A DNA stretch of 64,000 nucleotides from Ructibacterium sp965146665 (GCA_965146665.1 CBCTHE010000010.1:1-64000), one strand, 5' to 3'; positions 37,485 to 45,533 are shown, counted from the stretch's first letter. The notes: generated from the letters alone by a model not told the origin. A program made the numbers and translations.

Positions 37485-37793
37485 TTATCTGTTCGATTTT
37501 GTTCGCTTTGCCTGACCGCGCCCAACCGTCTCCCACTGCATATTATCGTCAAATACATGCACAACCGGCACAACACCGCGCGGCAGTTCGTCCGGGCTCT
37601 CGGAAATCCTTGTGAGCTTCTCTATCGTGTATTCTCCGGGAATCACCGTGACAGCCTGTACGCTCATCCCCATACCTTCCAGATACTTGGCAAGCCCGGG
37701 AACTGCAATATCCCAATCGTCTACAGCCGGAATGATGAACGCCCCGTTTCTGTCCTCGCCTTTCTGCTTGTAATCCGCTATCATACAAACCAT
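37485..37793 (-). CDS. hypothetical protein, 102 aa
   Basis: ATG 37793 follows AAAGGAG by 10 nt. The protein is soluble with alternating strands and helices (GAFIIPAVDDWDIAVPGLAK, SVQAVTVIPGEYTIEKL, VVPVVHVFDD). I do not recognise the family. It lies between the sigma gene and the iteron array. The gap 37313-37484 has no gene I can support and contains two GGAGCGGGAC motifs (37315 and 37351). Confidence 0.6.
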   Translation of the reverse strand: MVCMIADYKQKGEDRNGAFIIPAVDDWDIAVPGLAKYLEGMGMSVQAVTVIPGEYTIEKLTRISESPDELPRGVVPVVHVFDDNMQWETVGRGQAKRTKSNR

Positions 37794-37843
37794 TTTTTAT
37801 TTTCTCCTTTCCGCTGTTCTGGTTTTCTATACACTCCTTAATA

Positions 37844-38097
37844 TTTGCGTTGTTTGCGTTGTTTGCGTTGATAGGACAAATAATTGATACTTTTTATGTT
37901 GCCACCTAAATATATTTGCGTTGGTTTCCGTTGATATATCCACAAATATATCCCCATCAAACCCTTTAAATCAACGATAACCAACGCAAACAACGCAAAT
38001 AAGAGTGTGTATATATACTCATCTTGTCCATCAACGCAAAAACAAAATTTGATATTTTATTTGCGTTGATTTATAGTTCAAGTTCGTACAGTTCGTA
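37844..38097. repeat. iteron array, probable replication origin
   Basis: TTTGCGTTG occurs as three perfect tandem copies (37844-37870), again at 37915 and 38060, and inverted at 37982, 37991 and 38032: eight exact copies, plus one-mismatch forms such as 37925. The DNA between is AT-rich. A direct repeat AGTTCGTAC follows at 38079-38097. It sits at the 3' end of the PrimPol-helicase gene. Iterons beside a replication protein are the usual sign of an origin in satellites and plasmids. Confidence 0.75.
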
Positions 38098-38105
38098 CAT
38101 TTGCG

Positions 38106-40100
38106 TCACACTTCGTCACTGAAAACCATGTCCATGCTCTCCTGTTCCGTTACGTCCTGCCATGTGTCAGAGTTCTCCCGGCATTCAAATACATGGAACT
38201 TCCCACCGCTCCCATTGGATATTTGACTGTGGACAATCCTGTCATATTCCCAGAACGCCCCTTCCAGCTTCTTAATTTGCACGGTAAGACTGCGCGGCAC
38301 GCTTGCCACCAGCTGTCCGGAAATCTTCCGGCACTGGTTCAGCAGGTCTGTTGCCGTACCCCTCCAGCCCTCCGGCGATTCCTCCAGCAGGGCTTTTACC
38401 GTTTTAACAATGGGATCGTCATTGTATTGCAGTCTGGCCCGCTCCGCTTCCAGCCAGAAAGCGTCTCCCACCACTTTCCAGCGGTGATCTTCCTTGTCGA
38501 ATTTGATAATGATGGAGTTCCCTTCTACGTCACGGCCTGTAATGGACAGCTTGGCTTCCTCGCTGTCTCTGGATGCCTTTTCAATGATCAGAGCGGTATC
38601 AACCGCGCCCAAAATTCCGTTTGTGCCCGAAATCCGGTTGAAGGGATCGCTGTCGTCGCTCATTTTCCGCACATGGTGAACCATAAACAGGCAGATATTG
38701 TGCTGATCCGCAAACTTTTTCAAGGCACCAACGTCTTTATAGTCCTTGCTGTATGCGGAATCCTTCCCGGCGTTCGCAGGTCTCACCTTCTCCAGCGTAT
38801 CAATCACAATCAGCCCCGTTTTCGGGTGCTCTGATATAAAGCCCTCCAGCTCCTCAATCAGGCCGTTTGCTATATCACTGGCAGAGGTGGCATAATGAAA
38901 GCCCTCCGGGGCCCTTCTCCCCTTTAGAATCTTGTTCATCCTGTCTTTCAGCCGTCTTTCGCTGTCCTCCAGCGCAAGATAAAGGCATTCGCATTGGTTT
39001 GTGCCGTGTCCCAGAAATTCAAGTCCTATCGCCACAGCCAGGCACATATCCAAAACAAGCCAGCTCTTGCCGACCTTGGGAGCGGCCACAAGCATTCCCA
39101 GCCCCTGCGGCAGAAAATTGTCAATGACAAAGTCAATCGGCGGTATGTCTTTGTCCTGAAGCTCTCTTGCCGATATGGTTTTCAGTTTCTTCTTCTCCGG
39201 CTTCTCCGTCCTGCTCCCGGGTGTGTCAAAGTCCTTTCGGGCCTGACTGGCTTTAAAGTCCCTGTTGTCGGCCTCCGCTGTTGCCGTAACCTTTGCCAGC
39301 GCCTCCCGGACTGTGCGCTCTATGTAGTCCGTTCTTGCCGCTTTCTTCTGATGCTCCGGGTCTTTGCTCCGGCAATGCGGACTTTCCGCAAAGGCCTCCC
39401 GCATAAGCTCCGGGTTTCTGCTGCACCAGTAAGCCAGCTTGTTCATCAGGGCCAGATCATCCGCGCTTTCGTTTCCGTTCGGTCTGCCGCCGTTCCACAA
39501 GTCTTGAAACTTCCGGTCTTTTTCAAGGCCTGTCTGTAAATATGAATCATCCGGCACTGCTCCCGGAGAGGCGGGGGCTTGTGGGCTTTCAGGGACAGGC
39601 GGCTCCAGAAAGGCGGCATAAACCGCTTCAAGCTCCTCCGTCCGGTCTGCTATTTCCCTGTATTCGCCATAGACATTCCCCATCATAGTGAAGTACCGGC
39701 CCTTGTGGTAGATTTCAAGAAAGCCCTTCCGGTTCCTCTCCATCTGGAGCGGGGCCGACTTTACCAAAATATGAAGCCCTGTTCCGCTGGGGCTGATTTC
39801 CGTATAGGAGTTCAGCAAGTCCACAACAGTCTGTGCCTCCGGCCTCAGTCTGCTGTCCTCCAGAACGTGATCAAGATCTACCCCGTACAGGCCAGTATCG
39901 TTGAACTCAAAGCCCACCCCCTGCGCACGTCCGGCTTTTACCGCTTTTTCCGCTGTCTCAAAGTCGGCCCATGTCTTGGCCTCTCCCGCCTTGGCCGGAT
40001 TCATCCCTGCCGGATTGTACGGCAGTTTGGGCTTGTCCGGCGATACGCCCCACACAACCCATTGTTTCAGCTGTTTTAATTCGTCTGGTATTCTGTTCAT
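38106..40100 (-). CDS. primase-polymerase/helicase replication protein
   Basis: 664 aa. The N-terminal PrimPol-type domain (about 1-165) has the metal-binding GVDLDHV near residue 74 and the nucleotide-binding EISPSGTGLHILVK. A RecA/RepA-like ATPase follows, with Walker A APKVGKSW near 340 and Walker B LIVIDTL near 431. The C-terminal part resembles a winged-helix segment. Such fusions start and extend replication of phages, satellites and plasmids. The gene lies next to the iteron array, which it probably recognises. It follows a 48-aa gene by about 30 bp. Confidence 0.87.
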   Translation of the reverse strand: MNRIPDELKQLKQWVVWGVSPDKPKLPYNPAGMNPAKAGEAKTWADFETAEKAVKAGRAQGVGFEFNDTGLYGVDLDHVLEDSRLRPEAQTVVDLLNSYTEISPSGTGLHILVKSAPLQMERNRKGFLEIYHKGRYFTMMGNVYGEYREIADRTEELEAVYAAFLEPPVPESPQAPASPGAVPDDSYLQTGLEKDRKFQDLWNGGRPNGNESADDLALMNKLAYWCSRNPELMREAFAESPHCRSKDPEHQKKAARTDYIERTVREALAKVTATAEADNRDFKASQARKDFDTPGSRTEKPEKKKLKTISARELQDKDIPPIDFVIDNFLPQGLGMLVAAPKVGKSWLVLDMCLAVAIGLEFLGHGTNQCECLYLALEDSERRLKDRMNKILKGRRAPEGFHYATSASDIANGLIEELEGFISEHPKTGLIVIDTLEKVRPANAGKDSAYSKDYKDVGALKKFADQHNICLFMVHHVRKMSDDSDPFNRISGTNGILGAVDTALIIEKASRDSEEAKLSITGRDVEGNSIIIKFDKEDHRWKVVGDAFWLEAERARLQYNDDPIVKTVKALLEESPEGWRGTATDLLNQCRKISGQLVASVPRSLTVQIKKLEGAFWEYDRIVHSQISNGSGGKFHVFECRENSDTWQDVTEQESMDMVFSDEV

Positions 40101-40129
40101 GCGTCACCCGTCTTTTTCCTTTCCATTCG

Positions 40130-40276
40130 TCAAAGTATGTCCCCTTCCCCGCACAGCCCTTCCATTACCCGGCGCATATAATCCTGCCGCTGTATTTCGC
40201 TTGGCGTCCGTTTAAGCACGTTCGCAGCCGCGAAAACGCGCAGCTTCTCAGATATGGTCAATTCCTGCAACTCCAT
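40130..40276 (-). CDS. small hypothetical protein, 48 aa
   Basis: ATG 40276 follows a G-rich site (GTGGGGGGG). The product begins MELQELTISEKLRVFAAANV and continues with basic helices (LKRTPSEIQRQDYMRRVMEG). It lies in the replication operon between the 40319 gene and the PrimPol gene, all on the minus strand. No family is recognised. Confidence 0.6.
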   Translation of the reverse strand: MELQELTISEKLRVFAAANVLKRTPSEIQRQDYMRRVMEGLCGEGDIL

Positions 40277-40318
40277 AAGCCCCCCCACTGGGAGGAATCT
40301 ATATTGTTTTTCATGCTT

Positions 40319-40978
40319 TCAGCTCCTAACTTTTTCATATACAGTAACCCTCAGATTGAGGGCACCCTGCTTGACAACCTCAATCGTTCGTTGTATACTG
40401 TACGGGAATAGCTTTGGTTGTTCTATTTCCCTTTGCCCGCTCTGTGTTGCCGCACAGGCGGGCTTTTCTTTTCTGTAAGTTCTTTTTAATGAATCCAGAT
40501 CAATATTATCGCTCTGCCTGATCTCCAGCGGCGGCGGGAGTTCAGTCGGAAAGTCAGACAGCGGCCTTTCCCAAAGCGTAACGCCGTCTCTAATATGCGC
40601 GAATACAACTCCGTAAATCTTGCTTGCCGTCAAACAGCGGTTATGCTCTTGGTCTATGTAATTTGTCGTTACCATATGTTCACCAAACAAGTCCCGGCCT
40701 ATGTACTCCTTAAACCCCAAAAACGATTGACACGGATTCTCCAACGCCCGGATCTCACAAAGGCATATATCCTTCTCTGCTTTGTCAAACATTCCTGCAT
40801 GTTCCGCTGGATATTTACCAAAAGCCACAACTAAAACATCTCTGTGCAGTATGCCCCGCTTCTCCAAACAATGACCGTTTACAGGAAACGCACCCGCGCT
40901 TATTTTCTGTATGAGCCCTTCCATCTGGCCCACTGTCATTGCCGGATTTCCCTGCTTGTATTCTGACAATTTGATCAT
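40319..40978 (-). CDS. hypothetical protein, 219 aa
   Basis: The protein has no signal peptide or membrane segment. The first half is a mixed alpha/beta domain (DVLVVAFGKYPAEHAGMFDK, CLTASKIYGVVFAHIRDGVT); the second half is polar and Pro-rich. I do not recognise the family. Its ATG overlaps the stop of the 57-aa membrane protein gene (ATGA), so it is coupled to that gene. Position between excisionase and PrimPol genes suggests a role in replication or regulation of the element. Confidence 0.6.
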   Translation of the reverse strand: MIKLSEYKQGNPAMTVGQMEGLIQKISAGAFPVNGHCLEKRGILHRDVLVVAFGKYPAEHAGMFDKAEKDICLCEIRALENPCQSFLGFKEYIGRDLFGEHMVTTNYIDQEHNRCLTASKIYGVVFAHIRDGVTLWERPLSDFPTELPPPLEIRQSDNIDLDSLKRTYRKEKPACAATQSGQREIEQPKLFPYSIQRTIEVVKQGALNLRVTVYEKVRS

Positions 40979-41148
40979 CTCGCTTCCTCACCTTTCGCTG
41001 TCTGCTTGTCCCGCTCCGCTTGGATTCTGTATGCTGTCACGCATATTCCACAGCACACCGCCGCCGGCCACAGCGGCCAATTATACGCCTCATTCAGTCC
41101 CAGCATTACAAACGCCGAAAGCAGGCTTGTCCATTCTATGTATTTCAT
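40975..41148 (-). CDS. small membrane protein, 57 aa
   Basis: Two hydrophobic segments (WTSLLSAFVMLGLNEAY and PLWPAAVCCGICVTAYRI) are followed by a charged tail (ERDKQTAKGEEAR). Both ends overlap neighbours by ATGA, so three genes (41145, 40975, 40319) are translated as a chain. It could be a holin-like or membrane-anchoring protein. One copy of the recurring 10-bp motif (41008-41017) lies inside the coding sequence here. Confidence 0.65.
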   Translation of the reverse strand: MKYIEWTSLLSAFVMLGLNEAYNWPLWPAAVCCGICVTAYRIQAERDKQTAKGEEAR

Positions 41149-41342
41149 GCTTTGCCCTCCTGTTTCTCTGTATTCAGCGGTCCGTCAATGTTTAGTATGA
41201 CGCGGTCCTTGTACCGCACAAATGCAATTCCAGCATTGCTCAAACGCTTTTCAATAAATTTCAGCCCTTCATTTTCGCATAGCTTCATCAGCGTTTGTTT
41301 AAGATCTTCATAGTCAAGTATCTGTCTTACAGTCTCCGTCAT
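41145..41342 (-). CDS. hypothetical protein, 65 aa
   Basis: The small protein begins MTETVRQILDYEDLKQTLMK and ends in a beta-rich part (AFVRYKDRVILNIDGPLN). It overlaps the next gene by ATGA and starts 11 bp after the excisionase-like gene. No family is recognised. Confidence 0.6.
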   Translation of the reverse strand: MTETVRQILDYEDLKQTLMKLCENEGLKFIEKRLSNAGIAFVRYKDRVILNIDGPLNTEKQEGKA

Positions 41343-41353
41343 TTACTATCCTC

Positions 41354-41629
41354 CTATTTCACAACCCGCAATGGAGCGGGCTCTATATCGTCCAACGTGT
41401 CAATCTGGTCATATGGCAAATCGGTCAGCTCTATTCCGGCCAGCCACGCCCGGAACCGGTCACGCGGCACTACAATCCGCTTTCCGCTGTCCCCCATCCT
41501 GATAGCCGGGAAGTCCGCACGGTTCGCCAGCTCATACGCAACCGGCTTTGATACGCCCATCACGTCAGCCACATCCTGAACATTCAGGCACAATGGCAAT
41601 TCGTCAAATGATGTATACTTTGATTTCAT
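41354..41629 (-). CDS. excisionase-like helix-turn-helix protein
   Basis: 91 aa. The centre, LCLNVQDVADVMGVSKPVAY followed by ELANRADFPAIRMGDSGKRI, is the MerR/Xis-type helix-turn-helix with wing, and VVPRDRFRAWL closes the domain. Proteins of this form direct integrases towards excision or act as AlpA-like activators. It fits the role of xis for the integrase at 45534, although it lies 4 kb away. ATG 41629 follows AAAGGAG. Confidence 0.78.
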   Translation of the reverse strand: MKSKYTSFDELPLCLNVQDVADVMGVSKPVAYELANRADFPAIRMGDSGKRIVVPRDRFRAWLAGIELTDLPYDQIDTLDDIEPAPLRVVK

Positions 41630-41656
41630 GATCTGATTCTCCTTTCCTTTCGCCTG

Positions 41657-41845
41657 TTATACGCGCCATTCAACAGAATACTTATATTTTGGGTCATTGG
41701 CCGCAAGCACGCCCACGCACCCGCTGTTTTTATGCGTTCTCTCCTTTGCAAGCTCCCACAGCACGTACCGGAAGCCCTGTTCCTTCATTCCCTTGCGGAA
41801 TTCCTCCGCCGCTTCTTTTGTCTGAAACAGCTGATACCTTTTCAT
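41657..41845 (-). CDS. small hypothetical protein, 62 aa
   Basis: ATG 41845 follows AAAGGAGAAGCGGATC. The product reads MKRYQLFQTKEAAEEFRKGM and ends YKYSVEWRV. The open frame extends upstream to 42019, but that part matches a repeated module and lacks a ribosome site, so the short form is preferred. Function unknown. Confidence 0.55.
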   Translation of the reverse strand: MKRYQLFQTKEAAEEFRKGMKEQGFRYVLWELAKERTHKNSGCVGVLAANDPKYKYSVEWRV

Positions 41846-41894
41846 GATCCGCTTCTCCTTTCCTCCCCGCCTTTTGGAGCGGGACATATAACCC

Positions 41895-42170
41895 CATTGC
41901 GTGAATGCCGTTTTTAGGTCTGCTGGCCTGACAAGCAACGGGCTCCAAAGATCAAACAGCTCCCGGGGTATATACTTACCCTGCCGTGGCATGCGTATTT
42001 CAAATTTGCCGGTCTGCACCCTTGTACTTTGGCAACTTTAAAAACTCCGTAAATCGAATCAATTTCTTACGTTCCGACGTTCTCTTTTTCCTTGTCTGCC
42101 GTTCCGGGTGTACCCACAGTTGCATACATACTGTTTTTAGGTCTGTTGGTAGCCGCTGTTGCACTCTCGG
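41895..42170 (-). repeat. repeated backbone module (copies B and C)
   Basis: On the minus strand, segment 41895-42060 carries AAGGGTGCAG, TATATACCCCGG, CAGCAGACCT and AAAACGGC in the same order as 35535-35760. A shorter third piece near 42125-42170 repeats ACCAACAGACCTAAAAACAG. The matching parts keep one frame (PADLKTA), so they may derive from a small duplicated gene. Confidence 0.45.
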
Positions 42171-42251
42171 CAACCAGATACCCCATTGCCTATGAAAGTA
42201 TATACCCGACTGAGCGTACTCCCTGAAAATGCACACAGCGCACACTTTCAT
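42000..42251 (-). CDS. possible small basic protein, 83 aa
   Basis: ATG 42251 overlaps the stop of the upstream gene (ATGA), which supports translation. The product is strongly basic (HPERQTRKKRTSERKKLIRF) and ends TEFLKLPKYKGADRQI. The overlap with the repeated module and the lack of a known family keep confidence low. Confidence 0.4.
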   Translation of the reverse strand: MKVCAVCIFREYAQSGIYFHRQWGIWLPRVQQRLPTDLKTVCMQLWVHPERQTRKKRTSERKKLIRFTEFLKLPKYKGADRQI

Positions 42252-42493
42252 TCCGTTTTATTTTCCTGTGCTTTCGGACGGGTTATATTTACACGCCTTT
42301 TAGGAACGCAATATGTAATCCCGCCCGCTCCATTGTCTTTGACACGCTTGAACTTATCGGGAAAATCCCTGCACAATGCCTCGATCTGCCGTATTAGCCG
42401 CCCATTGTATGTAAATACTTCCGCTTCTGTTTCGGCCTCGTTAAAGACGATTATCGTCTCTTTCTCGTAATTGGTTAACTTGTAATCTGACAT
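42248..42493 (-). CDS. conserved phage/island hypothetical, 81 aa
   Basis: The protein starts MSDYKLTNYEKETIIVFNEA and has alternating strands and helices (AEVFTYNGRLIRQIEALC), with a GGITYCVPKRRVNI end. Proteins beginning with this YKLTNYEKETII motif look like a common small family in Clostridia mobile elements; no function is known to me. Its ribosome site is weak but present (AGGAGGTCAATTC before ATG 42493). Confidence 0.65.
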   Translation of the reverse strand: MSDYKLTNYEKETIIVFNEAETEAEVFTYNGRLIRQIEALCRDFPDKFKRVKDNGAGGITYCVPKRRVNITRPKAQENKTE

Positions 42494-42505
42494 TGAATTG
42501 ACCTC

Positions 42506-43096
42506 CTATAATTCCGCATTTGCGGTTATTGCGTTGATGAACATTGTAAAATCCGCTATAGGCATGAAAATCAGGTCGTTATCCGTTATATAAATCTGGC
42601 CTTTATTTATCATCAGTTCCAGGTTGTGCAACTTTAAATAGCTTTGTACCGCTGGCTCTGATTTTATCATTTCCTCCATAAAGCTTTGTGGATCTGGAAG
42701 CGGATCAAAAAGAAGGGAAAATAGCGGTTCCTCTTCAAGCGGTGTCTCGGTTCGCGTCCCCAAAGCGGAAAACGGCTGTTGCTTTAGCGATTTTATCACG
42801 GTGTCAAAAGCGACGGAGTACCATTCGGACAAAATTCTGAATTCTTTAAACTGCTTGTGCAATCGCTTTTCTATGTCTGCGTAGTTTCCGGTAGCACAGG
42901 TAACAGCTATCCTTTTTATGTGTTTTCCAGACGTATGGCTTATTTCCGAAACTCTCCGCGCCACCGCTCTTGATTTTCCAATCTTTATGCCTTGATCGGT
43001 ATCGAGTACATAAACAAAGCCACCCAAAACGCGCGGGTCTCGTATGTGCTCCGCTATGTCACTTACATTTTCGTAAATTCTTAAATCCTCGTTCAT
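42506..43096 (-). CDS. GIY-YIG/T5orf172-like nuclease-domain protein
   Basis: About 196 aa from ATG 43096, behind AAAGGAG. Residues about 20-105 (GGFVYVLDTDQGIKIGKSRA, then ISHTSGKHIKRIAVTCATGN and EKRLHKQFKEFRILSEWYSV) match the T5orf172 branch of the GIY-YIG fold, where YVL...IKIGKS replaces GIY-YIG. The C-terminal half is a separate helical domain. These proteins sit in phages and islands, often near regulators, and may cut or bind DNA. An Arg in helix 1 (RAVARRV) and the Glu near 80 would be the active residues. Confidence 0.7.
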   Translation of the reverse strand: MNEDLRIYENVSDIAEHIRDPRVLGGFVYVLDTDQGIKIGKSRAVARRVSEISHTSGKHIKRIAVTCATGNYADIEKRLHKQFKEFRILSEWYSVAFDTVIKSLKQQPFSALGTRTETPLEEEPLFSLLFDPLPDPQSFMEEMIKSEPAVQSYLKLHNLELMINKGQIYITDNDLIFMPIADFTMFINAITANAEL

Positions 43097-43227
43097 TCGT
43101 TTTCTCCTTTCTGGTATGTAATTGTCTGTAGTAGGTCTCCCCAAAGTTGGGGGCTCTGAATTTCTGCACTGAATCCACAAGCGAAATAAACTCAGCTCTG
43201 TGGGACTGTCCCGCTCCGATTGTTGCG

Positions 43228-43425
43228 TTATTTTCTTCTTTGAAAGGTTTCAAGCGGAAGGCCTAGCGCATGACAAATTTTAAAATATTCTTCCGCAAGG
43301 ATTCTGCGATTGCCCTTTAATATGCAATTAAGTGTGACTGTATCAATCCCGGTCATGCCCGCAAGCCATGACTGTTTTATGCCTCGTTGTTCAAGGTATT
43401 CTTTAATCTGTACGCCTAACTCCAT
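43228..43425 (-). CDS. Cro-like helix-turn-helix protein
   Basis: 65 aa from ATG 43425 after GGGGGTGGATATA. The HTH reads EQRGIKQSWLAGMTGIDTVT LNCILKGNRRI. It faces the CI/LexA-like repressor across three operators and is driven by a consensus promoter (TTGACA-17-TATAAT, complement of 43468-43496). That is the arrangement of a lysogeny/induction switch. Confidence 0.8.
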   Translation of the reverse strand: MELGVQIKEYLEQRGIKQSWLAGMTGIDTVTLNCILKGNRRILAEEYFKICHALGLPLETFQRRK

Positions 43426-43443
43426 TATATCCACCCCCAATAA

Positions 43444-43569
43444 TTAAGTAATTCTTAACACTATTGCATTATATGTTAAGTTTTACTTAATGTCAATACA
43501 TATTTTAAAAGTTTTTATTAAGTATCTCTTAATATATGTATTGATTTTTTTGCAGACCTGTGGTATAAT
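43444..43569. promoter_or_regulatory. divergent switch with three TTAAG-N5-CTTAA operators
   Basis: Perfect operators lie at 43444-43458, 43476-43490 and 43518-43532. The leftward promoter (-35 at 43491-43496, -10 at 43468-43473, 17-bp spacer) has the middle operator inside its spacer. The rightward promoter is TTGATT (43541-43546), 17 bp and TATAAT (43564-43569) with an extended TGG. The operator beside it lies just upstream of its -35. Binding of the repressor should block the leftward promoter. Confidence 0.8.
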
Positions 43570-43600
43570 AGACATATACTACAATAAAGAGGTGATAGAC

Positions 43601-44359
43601 ATGGGAGAAATCCGGGAGAGGATCGCAAAAAACATTCTTTTTTATAGAACTCAAAAGGGCCTGACAAAAAGACACGTTGCTGAACAACTCGGAGTTTCGC
43701 CTCCGGCTGTTACGAACTGGGAAAAGGGTAGCAATTCAATCGACATAGAAACACTGTTTAATCTTTGCACACTATTGGGGATATCAATAAATCAAATATA
43801 TGGCATAGAGGAAGAAAGCATATCCCCGGACAATCGAAGGTTACTTGATTTGTATAATATGTTAGACGCACACGGGAAAGAGGTCGTAGACACAAACCTT
43901 AATCTTGAATATAAGCGCATTGAAACAATCCGCGCACCGAAAGAACAGGAAAAAGAAAGCAATATCATTAAGTTGCCGAAGCGCGAAGCACCGCTGTACG
44001 ACATCCGCGTATCAGCAGGGACAGGCCAGTTTCTTGATTCCTCCTCCTATACCATGATTATTATGGAGGAGGACGAACCGCCCGAAACATCATTTTTGGT
44101 GACTGTGACCGGGGACAGTATGGAGCCGACATATTACTCCGGGGATACGCTTTATATTAAGCAACAGCCAGAAATAAAGGTAGGAGAAATAGGGCTGTTC
44201 ATGATAAACGGAAACGTGTTTGTCAAGGAACTTGCGGAGGAAGGGCTTAAATCCCACAACCCCAAATATCCAGAAATCTATTTTCATGACACCGACGCCA
44301 TACATTGTTATGGAAGGGTGCTGGGGGTTCGGGAAGGAAAGATCACAACGGAGATATAA
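43601..44359 (+). CDS. CI/LexA-like phage repressor with S24 peptidase domain
   Basis: 252 aa from ATG 43601 after AGAGGTG. The N-terminal XRE helix-turn-helix (residues about 5-65: LTKRHVAEQLGVSPPAVTNW) is followed by a linker and an S24 domain with the self-cleavage Ala139-Gly140 (SAGTG), catalytic Ser173 (GDSMEP) and Lys209 (FVKEL). Such repressors keep the element silent until RecA filaments trigger cleavage after DNA damage, so SOS induction is predicted. It is divergent from the Cro-like gene. The frame is also open upstream of 43601, but no site supports an earlier start. Confidence 0.88.
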   Translation: MGEIRERIAKNILFYRTQKGLTKRHVAEQLGVSPPAVTNWEKGSNSIDIETLFNLCTLLGISINQIYGIEEESISPDNRRLLDLYNMLDAHGKEVVDTNLNLEYKRIETIRAPKEQEKESNIIKLPKREAPLYDIRVSAGTGQFLDSSSYTMIIMEEDEPPETSFLVTVTGDSMEPTYYSGDTLYIKQQPEIKVGEIGLFMINGNVFVKELAEEGLKSHNPKYPEIYFHDTDAIHCYGRVLGVREGKITTEI

Positions 44360-44488
44360 GGCGTAAACGCCGCTGATCCGTCCCGCAACCGTTCATTGGA
44401 GTATTCTAATATTTTAGTATTTTTTAGTAATTTATCAGCGTTAGTACCTGCATACTCAGTTCCGAACTGAAAGAAAGAGGTGAAACGA

Positions 44489-44875
44489 ATGGATGAAAAA
44501 GTAAAGTATTGGATTGACCTTGCTGATTATGACATAGAGACAGCGGCGGCAATGCTCAAAACCCAAAGATACCTCTACGTTGGGTTTATGTGCCATCAGT
44601 CTATAGAAAAAGCTCTGAAAGCGGTCATTGTGGACAAATTTGATCATATGCCGCCTAAAATGCACAACCTGATTAAGCTGTCAGAAGCGGCCGGCCTGTT
44701 TGGACTTATGACGGACCAGCAAAAGAAATCGCTTTTTGTGCTTAATCCACTGAATATTGAATCCCGTTACCCCTCATATAAGGATATACTGTTGAGCCAG
44801 CTTACAGCGGAACGCTGTGAACATATCATTGAGCAAACAAAGGAGTTGTTAACATGGATAAAAACACAGCTTTAA
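44489..44875 (+). CDS. HEPN-domain protein (toxin of HEPN-MNT pair)
   Basis: 128 aa from ATG 44489 after AGAGGTG. The helical bundle has the HEPN pattern: WIDLADYDIETAAAMLKTQR, then YVGFMCHQSIEKALKAVIVD and ESRYPSY near the end. In HEPN-MNT systems the HEPN protein is an RNase-like toxin. The neighbouring MNT protein neutralises it, in studied cases by adding AMP to a Tyr near the active site. The canonical R-x4-6-H is not obvious here, so activity is uncertain. It overlaps the MNT gene by 22 bp. It is probably defence cargo of the island. Confidence 0.82.
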   Translation: MDEKVKYWIDLADYDIETAAAMLKTQRYLYVGFMCHQSIEKALKAVIVDKFDHMPPKMHNLIKLSEAAGLFGLMTDQQKKSLFVLNPLNIESRYPSYKDILLSQLTAERCEHIIEQTKELLTWIKTQL

Positions 44876-45156
44876 ACCATGCCAGAAAATATGCCGAAAT
44901 CCTGAAAGGATATATGACCCCCGCCGCTGTTGTCCTGTACGGCTCCTATGTCAAAGGGACACAGACAGACGAAAGCGATATTGATATAGCGGTGATCTTT
45001 GATTCTTTTAACGGCGATTTTTTGGAGACCTCTGCCCTGCTTTATCAGTTGACTTGTGAGGTTGACACCTCTATTGAGCCGATCCTGCTTGACGTTTCAA
45101 AAGATAATAGCGGTTTTGCTCGTGAGGTGATAAGAACCGGACAGCAAATAGCCTGA
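44854..45156 (+). CDS. MNT-type minimal nucleotidyltransferase (antitoxin)
   Basis: 100 aa. The nucleotidyltransferase motif G30-S31 ... D42-I-D44 (LYGSYVKGTQTDESDIDIAV) is complete, with the further strand SIEPILLDVS. It starts inside the HEPN gene behind AAAGGAG, typical for these pairs. The predicted role is adenylylation and silencing of the HEPN partner. A GTCCCGCTCC motif starts 3 bp after the stop codon (45159). Confidence 0.85.
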   Translation: MDKNTALNHARKYAEILKGYMTPAAVVLYGSYVKGTQTDESDIDIAVIFDSFNGDFLETSALLYQLTCEVDTSIEPILLDVSKDNSGFAREVIRTGQQIA

Positions 45157-45533
45157 CAGTCCCGCTCCGGACCGTGAAGCGGATCGAAACAACGCCCAAT
45201 TTGAACCGCAAGCTGATCCGCTCCTGTATGGCTATGTCAAATAGTACGCAAAACAGTCTACAAGGCAGTACGCAAGAGAGTGTGCAGGGGGGATCATATT
45301 TCATCCCCCTTGAAAACGCTGTCCCGCTCCGCCGTCTTGTGCAATGTGTGTACCGCTGTGCCTATGGCCGGGGCTGATGGGGCGGGAGGCATGGACAATA
45401 TAAACAAAAAAATCCCCCGTGCGCCAACACAGGGGAAAGGATATACACCACAGAAAGGGCATATCATGAAACCGCTTTTATTATAGCAAATATGCCCCTC
45501 GGTGTCAATGATTTACAGAAAGGGGCTGATTTT
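45157..45533. other. non-coding stretch before the integrase
   Basis: No convincing gene. It holds two copies of the 10-bp motif (45159 and 45321), a stem GGGGGAT/ATCCCCC near 45286-45311, a CCCCC/GGGG hairpin near 45413-45438, and an inverted repeat GGGCATAT/ATATGCCC (about 45458-45496) just before the integrase ribosome site. The last may act as a terminator or attenuator for integrase expression. Confidence 0.4.

Noticed and set aside
37844..38068. Iteron region as a CRISPR or microsatellite
   Set aside because: Repeats are 9 bp, occur in both orientations and have no regular spacers.
45174..45377. A 67-codon + strand frame before the integrase
   Set aside because: No ribosome site, crosses hairpins and one of the dispersed 10-bp motifs; treated as non-coding.
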